Shown piece by piece: positions 6,383 to 11,496 of a stretch of 11,496 bases of DNA. The translations under genes were made by a program, and so were the position numbers. The stretch lies in assembly GCA_002255025.1 (NCBI GenBank), contig NJEJ01000020.1:1-11496 (forward strand), written 5' to 3'. Position 1 is the stretch's first letter. Every line of letters begins with the position of its first letter. The stretch comes from Candidatus Bathyarchaeota archaeon ex4484_135. GTDB lineage: Archaea; Thermoproteota; Bathyarchaeia; EX4484-135. Below the pieces are notes generated by a model. The model worked only from the letters and a program-made list of their open reading frames with translations. It searched no databases and had not been told where the DNA came from.

Positions 6383-7723
6383 TTGGAGTTCATAATAAAG
6401 GGCGGGACCGTCCTCACCATGGGGCCCGGGGGCCGGATAAGGGACGGTGCCGTCGTTATAGAAGATGACAGGATAGTTGATGTCGGGAAGGCCAGGGAAC
6501 TTGGGTCAAAGTACGGCCGTTACGAGGCCGTAGATGCCCGAGGCTGCGTCATCATGCCCGGCCTAGTGAACGCCCATCAACACATATCCATGAGCCTCCT
6601 GAGGGGCTACGCTGACGACCACCCGCTGAAGGAATGGCTCGAGAAGTACATCTGGCCTCTAGAGGCCAAGATGACGGGCCGAGACATGTACGTGGGCTCC
6701 CTCTTGACCTGTGCTGAATCGCTGCTCGGCGGCGTGACAACCGTCAACACCATGTACCACTACCAGCCCGACTGGAACGAGGCTAAAGCCATAGCGGACA
6801 TATGCATGAGGGGCGTCGTCGGGCACGTCTGCTTCTCCTGGCGTAAGGAAGAAGACCGGAGGGCCCTCGAGGCCTTGTTCAGGGATTGGCACGGGAAGGC
6901 AGACGGCCGCCTAAGGGCCAGCGTCGACCCACACGCACCCTACACGGTCGACCCGGATTACCTGGTCGAGCTCAGGGCCCTCACGGACCGTTATAACGAG
7001 CGTTACGGCCACCTGGGCCGTGTGGTAATGCACATCCACGTGGCAGAGACGCCCGATGAGCCAGACAAGATAAGGGAGGCCTTCGGGAGGGAGGTCAAAG
7101 AGGGCGTCTTCGCTTACCTTAACGAGCTGGGTGTCTTGGGCCCCGACGTGGTAGCTGCCCACTGTGTCGCCCTCACGGACCGCGATATAGCCATAATGGC
7201 CGAGAAAGGCGTGAAGGCCGTTTACAACCCGGTGTCGAACATGAAGCTGGCCTCCGGCATAAGCCCCGTCGTGAGGCTCCTAAGGGCCAAGGTCACCGTG
7301 GCCCTCGGCACCGATGGCCCCTCGTCGAACAACACGGCCGATATGTTCGAGACCATGAAGTTCGCATCCCTGCTCCAGAAGGTGGCCAGCGGGGACCCAA
7401 CGGCCCTGCCGGCGAGGCAGGTGCTTGAAATGGCCACAATCAGGGGTGCCGAGGCCCTCTCTTGGTCGGACGAGATAGGCTCCATAGAGCCTGGCAAGAA
7501 GGCGGACATAATAGTGGTCGACCTCAAGAAACCGCACCTGACGCCCCTCTATGACGAGGAAAGCCACCTGGTATATGCCGCCAGGTCCTCCGATGTCAAA
7601 ACGGTCTTCGTGAACGGCCGACCGGTCGTTGAAAACGGCCGATTAACTACCATGAGTTTGGAGGAGATAATGGAGATGGCCGCCAAGGCGAGGGAAGACC
7701 TGCTGTCGAGGTTGGAGGGTTGA
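6383..7723 (+). CDS. mtaD: 5'-methylthioadenosine / S-adenosylhomocysteine deaminase-like amidohydrolase
   Basis: A 446-residue amidohydrolase of the AtzA/TrzN/MtaD group, which deaminates adenine-containing thio-nucleosides (MTA, SAH, sometimes 5'-deoxyadenosine). Zinc ligands in order: His65 and His67 in NAHQH, His219 in HIHVAET with catalytic Glu222 beside it, His260 in VAAHC, and Asp311 in GTDGPSSNN. SVDPHAPYT (180-188) is the expected substrate-side motif. The C-terminal strands end with the usual EPGKKADIIVVD and VFVNGRPVVENGR. Start is a TTG at 6383; the product then begins MEFIIKGGTV, as in relatives. Position after agmatinase fits a role in removing MTA made by aminopropyl transfer during polyamine synthesis. 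Family is sure; the exact substrate is inferred. Confidence 0.88.
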   Translation: MEFIIKGGTVLTMGPGGRIRDGAVVIEDDRIVDVGKARELGSKYGRYEAVDARGCVIMPGLVNAHQHISMSLLRGYADDHPLKEWLEKYIWPLEAKMTGRDMYVGSLLTCAESLLGGVTTVNTMYHYQPDWNEAKAIADICMRGVVGHVCFSWRKEEDRRALEALFRDWHGKADGRLRASVDPHAPYTVDPDYLVELRALTDRYNERYGHLGRVVMHIHVAETPDEPDKIREAFGREVKEGVFAYLNELGVLGPDVVAAHCVALTDRDIAIMAEKGVKAVYNPVSNMKLASGISPVVRLLRAKVTVALGTDGPSSNNTADMFETMKFASLLQKVASGDPTALPARQVLEMATIRGAEALSWSDEIGSIEPGKKADIIVVDLKKPHLTPLYDEESHLVYAARSSDVKTVFVNGRPVVENGRLTTMSLEEIMEMAAKAREDLLSRLEG

Positions 7724-7765
7724 GCCCTGAAGGCCGTCAAGCATGAGGAGGCCAGGACCATATAT

Positions 7766-8050
7766 ATGATAAGTCCACGCTATTTGATCCAGGACATAAC
7801 CAGGGCTCTATCCAAATTGGGCCTGAGGCCCTCCGTGGCTAAAGAAGGCAGATCGTGGTCCATAGAGGGCTCTGGCGAGGGCAGGCACGTGAATATCGTC
7901 CTGATGAGCTACGAGCGGGTAGTCCCGGGCCTAGAGGTCTTAGGCCCGATACCGGTCAGCCAGGTCAGGGTGGTGGCCAAGGGGCCAGAGGAGTTCATAT
8001 CGGCCCTCAGGTACAGGCTTGAGGTAGAACTCCTGAGGTGCTTAGGCTGA
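7766..8050 (+). CDS. Small protein of unknown function
   Basis: A 94-residue protein (MISPRYLIQDITRALSKLG... ending VELLRCLG) with mixed helices and strands, no cysteine cluster and no membrane segment. I do not recognise it. Its C-terminal helix EEFISALRYRLEVELL is faintly like small archaeal KEOPS-type subunits, but the rest does not support that. Its stop is immediately followed by the ATG of the glycosylase gene, so the two are almost certainly cotranscribed and translationally coupled. The start is uncertain: the ATG lies within CATATATATG and has only a GAGGAG 15 nt upstream, whereas the same frame stays open back to the stop of the previous gene and contains a CTG (7727) with a well-placed GGAGGG. 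Confidence 0.7.
   Translation: MISPRYLIQDITRALSKLGLRPSVAKEGRSWSIEGSGEGRHVNIVLMSYERVVPGLEVLGPIPVSQVRVVAKGPEEFISALRYRLEVELLRCLG
8035..8040 (+). promoter_or_regulatory. Shine-Dalgarno of the glycosylase gene
   Basis: GAGGTG, a perfect match to the anti-Shine-Dalgarno end of archaeal 16S rRNA, lies inside the 3' end of the preceding small gene, 10 nt before the ATG at 8051. It shows that this internal operon gene is translated through a leader-type signal, unlike the leaderless first genes in the window. Confidence 0.55.
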
Positions 8051-8953
8051 ATGAAGGCTTACGAGATCGAGCCCAGGGGACCCTACAGCCTCCACCTGAC
8101 CTTCACGGGCACTGAGCCAGCCTTCCCGACCGTCTACGATGGCCGCTACCTCTGGCGTGTCGTCGAGACGGGCGAGGGGCTCGTGCCGGTCCGCGTGGAG
8201 CAAATTGGGCCCAGGGAGGAACCGTTGTTGAGGGTGGAGGTCTTCTCGAGCAGGGGTTCAGGCGAGGCCCTTGAGGCCCTGTGCCAGTTCCTCTGTGCTC
8301 ACGATGACCTCAGGAGTGCTTACGACAGAATGAGGACCGACCGTGCCTTGAGGGAAATGCTGCCCTACGTCAAGGGTATGATGCCTTGGACAGCCTTCGG
8401 CCCCCTCGAGGGCTTAGTGGACGCCATATTGTTCCAGCAGATATCGCTAAGAGCGGCTTTCTCCATCATAAGGAGGTTTGTGGAAGGGCTTGGCAGGCCG
8501 GTCAAAATAGGCCAGCAGGTGCTTTACGCCTTCCCGAGTCCTGAGGACATAATGAGGGCTGGCCCCGAGGTCCTAAGGTCGCTCGGATTGAGCAAGAACA
8601 AAGCGTCTTACGTATTTAACTTAGCGAAAGCCGTTTTAGAAGGCTTCGACCCAGGCGGCCTCGGGGACAAGCCGACCGAGGAGGCCATGGAGATCCTGAT
8701 GTCCCTCAAGGGGGTGGGAAGGTGGACCGCCGAGATATTCATGGCCACAGGCCTTAAGAGGTGGGAGGTCGTGCCAGCCGACGACTTAGGCATTAAGAGG
8801 GCCTTCCGCCAGCTCTACGGCGTGGAGGACGTGAATGTCATAAGGTCTATTACGTCCGGGTGGGAAAGAGATGCCTGGCCCATAGCCTATTACATGCTCG
8901 TCTGGTGCGAGAGGAAGGAAAGGGTCATGGGCACCCCTCAGGAGGCCCGTTAA
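8051..8953 (+). CDS. alkA: DNA-3-methyladenine glycosylase II-like (AlkA, HhH-GPD superfamily)
   Basis: A 300-residue base-excision repair glycosylase. The first 100 residues match the variable N-terminal domain of AlkA and OGG-type proteins. The helical core starts near residue 118 with LEGLVDAILFQQIS, the conserved entry helix. The helix-hairpin-helix is LKGVGRWTAEIFMATGL (219-235). The catalytic aspartate is Asp245 in VPADDLGIKR, equivalent to Asp238 of E. coli AlkA, and is followed by the usual WERDAWPIAYYMLVW segment. There is no C-terminal four-cysteine cluster, so it is not an EndoIII or MutY type. It would remove alkylated purines, and possibly deaminated bases, useful at high temperature. 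It is coupled to the small unknown gene upstream. Confidence 0.9.
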   Translation: MKAYEIEPRGPYSLHLTFTGTEPAFPTVYDGRYLWRVVETGEGLVPVRVEQIGPREEPLLRVEVFSSRGSGEALEALCQFLCAHDDLRSAYDRMRTDRALREMLPYVKGMMPWTAFGPLEGLVDAILFQQISLRAAFSIIRRFVEGLGRPVKIGQQVLYAFPSPEDIMRAGPEVLRSLGLSKNKASYVFNLAKAVLEGFDPGGLGDKPTEEAMEILMSLKGVGRWTAEIFMATGLKRWEVVPADDLGIKRAFRQLYGVEDVNVIRSITSGWERDAWPIAYYMLVWCERKERVMGTPQEAR

Positions 8954-8960
8954 GCGAATA

Positions 8961-8969
8961 GCTTTTAAG
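8961..8969 (+). promoter_or_regulatory. TATA-like element for the carbamate kinase gene
   Basis: GCTTTTAAG lies shortly after the glycosylase stop codon. A transcript starting about 25 nt later (near 8991) would carry a short leader that includes AAGGGG (8997-9002), placed 7 nt before the second possible ATG at 9010. Confidence 0.45.
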
Positions 8970-9009
8970 ATGGCATGAAGAAGCTAATGACTGCTCAAGG
9001 GGTATGGAG

Positions 9010-9990
9010 ATGGGCAAGCGGGTATTAGTGGCCTTAGGCGGCAACGCCATCAAGAAGGCAAACGAGGTAGGCACTTATGAGCAACAGCTGAGGGCCGTCA
9101 GGAAGACGGCCGAGCAGCTGGCGGAGATGGTGGCCAGGGGCTACGAGCTAGTCATAACGCACGGAAATGGCCCTCAGGTCGGCAACCTCCTCATACAGCA
9201 GGAGGAAGGCATCAGGCGTGGCGTGCCCCCCCAGCCCCTCGATATCCTGAACGCCATGACGCAGGGCCAGATAGGCTACATGCTCCAACAGAGCCTCCAG
9301 AACGCCCTCAGGGCCAGGGGCATGAACAGGCCCGTCATCACGGTCGTGACGCAGGTGCTCGTCAGGCCCGATGACCCTGACTTCAGGGACCCGAGCAAGC
9401 CCGTAGGGCCCTTCTACACGCGGGAGGAAGCCGAGAAGCTGGCCAGGGAGAAGGGCTACAGGATAAAGAAGGTCAAGCCGACCGGCGAGAAGGCCTATAG
9501 GCGTGTGGTGCCGTCGCCCGACCCGATAGCGATAGTAGAGGGAGACGCCATAAGGTCCATGGTGGACACGGGCATGATAGTCATAGCCTCCGGCGGCGGT
9601 GGCATACCGGTCGTGGAGGAAGGCGGGGCCCTGAAGGGCGTTGAAGCCGTCATAGACAAGGACCTGGCTGGCGAGAAGCTGGCCGAGGTCGTGGGAGCCA
9701 ACGTGCTCCTCATCCTGACGGACGTGAGGAAGGTCAAGCTGAACTTCGGCAGGCCGGACGAGCGTGATATAGATGAGATGACGATAGAAGAAGCCAGGCG
9801 TTACATGGCCGAGGGGCATTTCCCGCCCGGTAGCATGGGTCCGAAGGTGAAGGCCTGCATAAGGTTCTTGGAAGCCGGTGGCGAGCTGGCCATCATAGCC
9901 CACTTAGACGAGGCCTTAGAGGCCCTGGAGGGCAGGGCTGGCACACGGATATACCATGGCGAAGTGCTGGCAAAAGCTAAAAGGAGCTGA
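9010..9990 (+). CDS. arcC: Carbamate kinase
   Basis: A 326-residue amino-acid-kinase-fold enzyme that interconverts carbamoyl phosphate plus ADP and carbamate plus ATP. Motifs in order from the ATG at 9010: VALGGNAI (7-14), THGNGPQVGNLL (50-61), TKPVGPFY-like SKPVGPFYTREEAEKLAREKG (about 129-149), RRVVPSPDP (164-172), IASGGGGIPVV (192-202), VIDKDLAGEKLAE (214-226), ILTDV and GSMGPKV (274-280). These agree closely with the Pyrococcus enzyme, which in that group serves carbamoyl phosphate synthesis or ATP formation. An ATG at 9004 adds Met-Glu; 9010 is preferred because a Shine-Dalgarno sits 7 nt before it and homologues begin MGKRV. No arginine deiminase or ornithine carbamoyltransferase gene is beside it in the window, so the source or use of carbamoyl phosphate is open. 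Confidence 0.95.
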   Translation: MGKRVLVALGGNAIKKANEVGTYEQQLRAVRKTAEQLAEMVARGYELVITHGNGPQVGNLLIQQEEGIRRGVPPQPLDILNAMTQGQIGYMLQQSLQNALRARGMNRPVITVVTQVLVRPDDPDFRDPSKPVGPFYTREEAEKLAREKGYRIKKVKPTGEKAYRRVVPSPDPIAIVEGDAIRSMVDTGMIVIASGGGGIPVVEEGGALKGVEAVIDKDLAGEKLAEVVGANVLLILTDVRKVKLNFGRPDERDIDEMTIEEARRYMAEGHFPPGSMGPKVKACIRFLEAGGELAIIAHLDEALEALEGRAGTRIYHGEVLAKAKRS

Positions 9991-10014
9991 GGGCTTAAGC
10001 TGGGGCGATAGGCC

Positions 10015-10413
10015 ATGAAGTATAGGCTCATGGACGTGCTGGCCTGCCCCATGTGCAAGAAGTTCCCACTTGAGCTTATCGTTCTCTCCGAGCGGGAACT
10101 CGAGGGTGTGGAAGCCCCCCAGGGCTTCAGGTGCTCGGACTACTGCGGCCTGAAGAAGGCCTTCCTAAAGGACCTCGAGGAGGAACCAGATTGCTGCTCC
10201 TGCTTCTCCAGGGAGATAGTCGAGGGCGTCCTCTACTGCCCTGAGTGCGGCCGCTGGTACCCGATAATAGATGAGATACCACGCCTCCTCCCGGACAAGA
10301 TAAGGCAGGAGAAGGACATAAAGAAGGTAGAACTGGCCTTCCTGAAAAAGCACGCCGATGAGCTGCCAGATAAGATAACCAAGGAAGGCAGGCCCTTCAA
10401 CCTGGCCGGCTGA
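10015..10413 (+). CDS. Trm112-like zinc-binding methyltransferase activator
   Basis: A 132-residue protein of the Trm112 family, small partners that activate and stabilise SAM-dependent methyltransferases acting on tRNA, rRNA or release factor (Trm9, Trm11, Mtq2 types). It begins MKYRLMDVLACPMCKKFPLEL, with Cys11 and Cys14 of the zinc site, and ends with EGVLYCPECGRWYPIIDEIPRLLPD (about 71-95), whose CPEC and hydrophobic face form the rest of the site and the partner surface. The central insert (about 20-70) carries five more cysteines (CSDYCG, DCCSC), more than a minimal Trm112, and may bind a second metal. The gene lies 24 nt after carbamate kinase and may be cotranscribed; AAAAGCTAAAAGG near 9972 is a possible own promoter. 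The methyltransferase partner is not in the window. Confidence 0.85.
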   Translation: MKYRLMDVLACPMCKKFPLELIVLSERELEGVEAPQGFRCSDYCGLKKAFLKDLEEEPDCCSCFSREIVEGVLYCPECGRWYPIIDEIPRLLPDKIRQEKDIKKVELAFLKKHADELPDKITKEGRPFNLAG

Positions 10414-10437
10414 CGATGGCATGCCCGGTGGACGAGG

Positions 10438-10725
10438 TTGAACGCCAATGTGTTCTTCGTGGGCGATTTCTCCGAGTTCCTTGCCCTCTTCGAGATCATG
10501 ATGATAGTTTCCTCAGCAATCGCCCTCTTCCTCGTGGCCGTCCTGATTTACTACGTCAAGTTCATGAAGAAAGTGGCCGAGAGCCGTTTCGTGCGGAAGA
10601 GCGGGCCCAGGGCTAGGTGCCCCTACTGCCGTACCCCCGTGATGCCAGGTTGGCGGTACTGTCCCTCCTGTGGCCGTGAGATAAGCTCCCTCTGGCCTAG
10701 AAGGGCCCAGAGGAGGCAGGGATAA
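10438..10725 (+). CDS. Single-helix membrane protein with C-terminal zinc ribbon
   Basis: A 95-residue protein. Residues about 18-41 form one strong membrane helix (MMIVSSAIALFLVAVLIYYV), followed by a basic linker (KFMKKVAESRFVRKSGPRAR) and a zinc ribbon with Cys61-x2-Cys64 and Cys75-x2-Cys78 (CPYC...CPSCG). The tail is arginine-rich. The charge pattern puts the ribbon in the cytoplasm. Such proteins are common in archaea without known function. The start is a TTG with GGTG 7 nt upstream; a GTG four codons later is possible. The gene follows Trm112 by 24 nt, so joint transcription is likely. Confidence 0.75.
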   Translation: MNANVFFVGDFSEFLALFEIMMIVSSAIALFLVAVLIYYVKFMKKVAESRFVRKSGPRARCPYCRTPVMPGWRYCPSCGREISSLWPRRAQRRQG

Positions 10726-10755
10726 GGCTAAGAAGCACGGTCTCTTAACGAACAT

Positions 10756-10816
10756 GGGGCCGTGAAGAAGGCTAGATTGGCTGAGCGGTGATTGAGCGGG
10801 TGAGCTCCAGAGCCCC
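10756..10816 (+). ncRNA. Box C/D guide RNA candidate 1
   Basis: Elements in order: stem GGGGC (10756-10760), box C GTGAAGA (10762-10768), 12-nt guide AGGCTAGATTGG, box D' CTGA (10781-10784), GCG, box C'-like GTGATTGA (10788-10795), 12-nt guide GCGGGTGAGCTC, box D CAGA (10808-10811), stem GCCCC (10812-10816). The five-base-pair terminal stem falls exactly where kink-turn geometry requires, leaving one base before box C unpaired. Two exact 12-nt guides are typical of archaeal C/D RNAs that direct 2'-O-methylation. Box C and D depart from RUGAUGA/CUGA. No clear own TATA box is seen, so it may be cut from the upstream operon transcript. RNA targets cannot be named from sequence. Confidence 0.65.
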
Positions 10817-10821
10817 GAAGT

Positions 10822-10830
10822 CCTTATTAG
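10822..10830 (+). promoter_or_regulatory. TATA-like box for RNA candidates 2 and 3
   Basis: CCTTATTAG, centred near 10826, predicts transcription from about 10851, just before the first C-like box at 10854. The same CTTATTA core stands at the same distance before RNA candidate 4. Confidence 0.45.
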
Positions 10831-10849
10831 GCTCTAAAGGGCCTTTCCC

Positions 10850-10927
10850 GACGGCGATGAGCATTACTCCCGGCACTGAGCCCGCCCGGTGTTAGCGAGG
10901 CCGTGATGTGCCGAGCTTCAGCGAGCC
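10850..10927 (+). ncRNA. Degenerate box C/D-like RNA candidate 2
   Basis: C-like GCGATGA (10854-10860), 15 nt, D' CTGA (10876-10879), a 23-nt spacer, C' GTGATGT (10903-10909), 11 nt, and a weak D-like GCGA (10921-10924). The D'/C' pair fits a kink-turn, closed by GCC (10880-10882) with GGC (10899-10901), but the terminal stem is poor and the outer boxes are off consensus. A TATA-like box at the right distance supports a transcript. It ends 2 nt before candidate 3, so the two may be one precursor. A different small RNA type is possible. Confidence 0.35.
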
Positions 10928-10929
10928 AG

Positions 10930-10999
10930 GGGCCGTGAAGAACACCGGATAAGCCGAGTGGCCAGAGGGCCCATGAGGAACCGTGTGAGGGCAGAGCCC
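10930..10999 (+). ncRNA. Box C/D guide RNA candidate 3
   Basis: Elements: stem GGGC (10930-10933), box C GTGAAGA (10935-10941), 12-nt guide ACACCGGATAAG, box D' CCGA (10954-10957), 15-nt spacer containing GGCC...GGCC, box C' ATGAGGA (10973-10979), 12-nt guide ACCGTGTGAGGG, box D CAGA (10992-10995), stem GCCC (10996-10999). Both guides are exactly 12 nt and the terminal stem fits kink-turn geometry. Its first 13 bases repeat candidate 1 (shared 14-mer GGGGCCGTGAAGAA). At the internal site the D' second base and the C' fifth base form a C-G pair in place of U-U. The boxes are unusual, so the call rests on architecture rather than consensus. Confidence 0.58.
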
Positions 11000-11017
11000 G
11001 ACCGCTCCGCCTCTCAA

Positions 11018-11026
11018 ACTTATTAA
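11018..11026 (+). promoter_or_regulatory. TATA-like box for RNA candidate 4
   Basis: ACTTATTAA is the most AT-rich stretch of the gap. A start about 25 nt downstream would fall at about 11047, one base before the terminal stem of candidate 4. Confidence 0.5.
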
Positions 11027-11047
11027 CAGGCAAGCCTACTCCCGACC

Positions 11048-11114
11048 GGCCGTGATGAGCGTCGGAACTTGAGAGGGCTCCCCATGACCGGAGCCCACGG
11101 GACCTCTCTGAGCC
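11048..11114 (+). ncRNA. Box C/D guide RNA candidate 4
   Basis: This candidate has canonical outer boxes: stem GGC (11048-11050), box C GTGATGA (11052-11058), box D CTGA (11108-11111), stem GCC (11112-11114). Inside, D' is probably TTGA (11069-11072), with a 10-nt guide GCGTCGGAAC before it; C' is unclear (ATGACCG at 11084-11090 is the best). The 12 nt before box D are CACGGGACCTCT. It has its own TATA-like box and ends 1 nt before the stop codon of the convergent mobA-like gene. Its targets are unknown. Confidence 0.55.
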
Positions 11115-11115
11115 T

Positions 11116-11496
11116 CTAACGGCCTTTACAGGCCCTTCTGGCCCTGAGGATGGTCTCAGCCCTCCTGAGGTCGGCCAGTGTGTTCACGTTCAGGAAGGTG
11201 TTAAGGCCCGGGTCGAGTTCCTCTAGAAGGAGCGTGGAGACGTACCTGACCCGCCCCAGGGACCTAAGGAAGGACCTCAGGTCGTATGGGCCTCCAGATC
11301 TGAGCAGTTCCTCGCCAGCCCTCAGGGCCCTGCTGACCTTGTAGACGGCCTGGAGAGGCTCCATGAAGCCGTTAGGCCACCTGGGGACAGCAGCATTCAT
11401 GCGGCTTATTATGTCGAGCAAGAACTCCAGGACCGTTTTGGACACCAGGGGGGTGTCACAGGCTATTACGATGGCTTTCTCGGCCTCCACGGCCCT
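11116..11496 (-). CDS. mobA: MobA-like NTP transferase, C-terminal part (5' end outside window)
   Basis: The frame is open to the right edge; 126 residues are visible. The MobA-type nucleotidyltransferase fold is shown by IVIACDTPLVS, the strand carrying the metal-binding aspartate after the nucleotide site, by AAVPRWPNGFMEPLQAVY, a substrate-side motif of MobA-like proteins, and by the C-terminal FLNVNTLADLRRAE, where relatives have F-x-N-x-N-T-P-x-D-L. MobA links GMP to molybdopterin to make the dinucleotide cofactor of molybdenum or tungsten enzymes. The N-terminal GTP-binding loop (LAGGxSxRxG type) lies outside, so related transferases such as CobY-type cannot be fully excluded. Confidence 0.8.
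   Translation of the reverse strand, partial: RAVEAEKAIVIACDTPLVSKTVLEFLLDIISRMNAAVPRWPNGFMEPLQAVYKVSRALRAGEELLRSGGPYDLRSFLRSLGRVRYVSTLLLEELDPGLNTFLNVNTLADLRRAETILRARRACKGR

Noticed and set aside
7758..7767. CATATATATG as a TATA box
   Set aside because: Transcription would start inside the small gene, about 25 nt downstream, with no suitable start codon there; more likely it only coincides with the ATG.
9148..9903. Long minus-strand open frame (251 codons) opposite carbamate kinase
   Set aside because: It is a shadow of the strongly supported carbamate kinase gene; its translation is rich in His, Tyr and Gly with no family motif.
10850..11000. RNase P RNA or SRP RNA
   Set aside because: The conserved RNase P core (GAGGAAAGUC type) and the SRP helix 8 motif are absent, and the stretch is too short.
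10827..11033. Minus-strand open frame of 68 codons in the RNA-rich gap
   Set aside because: No domain, unlikely composition, and it covers stem-flanked C/D units and their promoters on the other strand.

Overview
The window looks like chromosomal sequence from a thermophilic or hyperthermophilic archaeon, most likely of the Thermoproteota/TACK group; I cannot place it more finely. The evidence is the gamma subunit of archaeal initiation factor 2, a UPF0282-type metallo-beta-lactamase-fold protein, an archaeal-type Trm112 protein, heavy use of AGG (Arg) and ATA (Ile) codons, TATA boxes about 25-30 nt upstream of start codons (several genes apparently leaderless), and a cluster of box C/D guide RNA candidates. 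I see no CRISPR array, insertion sequence, tRNA or rRNA.

Layout. Positions 1-774 hold the 3' part of an MFS-type transporter. It converges with, and overlaps by 11 nt, a NikR-family nickel-responsive regulator (764-1165, minus). nikR is divergent from a UPF0282 metallo-hydrolase (1222-2331), and both genes appear to share one central TATA element. A 185-200 bp gap precedes the aIF2 gamma gene (2532-3755), which converges with a long coiled-coil protein of unknown function (3758-4990, minus). A small four-helix membrane protein (5042-5395, minus) is divergent from an agmatinase-family enzyme (5458-6351), again around one shared TATA element. Downstream on the plus strand come an MTA/SAH deaminase-like amidohydrolase (6383-7723), a small unknown protein (7766-8050), an AlkA-type DNA glycosylase (8051-8953), a carbamate kinase (9010-9990), a Trm112-like zinc protein (10015-10413) and a one-helix membrane protein with a zinc ribbon (10438-10725). 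The right edge holds the C-terminal part of a MobA-like nucleotidyltransferase (11116-11496, minus).

The most interesting stretch is the roughly 390 bp protein-free gap at 10726-11115. It contains four tandem plus-strand candidates for box C/D guide RNAs. Three of them have terminal stems that fit kink-turn geometry, and two have exact 12-nt spacing between boxes. Two use the non-canonical pair GUGAAGA/CAGA, in which the usual U-U position of the kink-turn is replaced by A-A. Two carry their own CTTATTA-type promoter box.

Functionally, agmatinase and the MTA/SAH deaminase fit together in polyamine synthesis and salvage of its by-product methylthioadenosine. Trm112 and the C/D guide RNAs both serve RNA or protein methylation. 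The rest is a mix of translation, DNA repair, metal regulation and cofactor genes with no sign of recent transfer.
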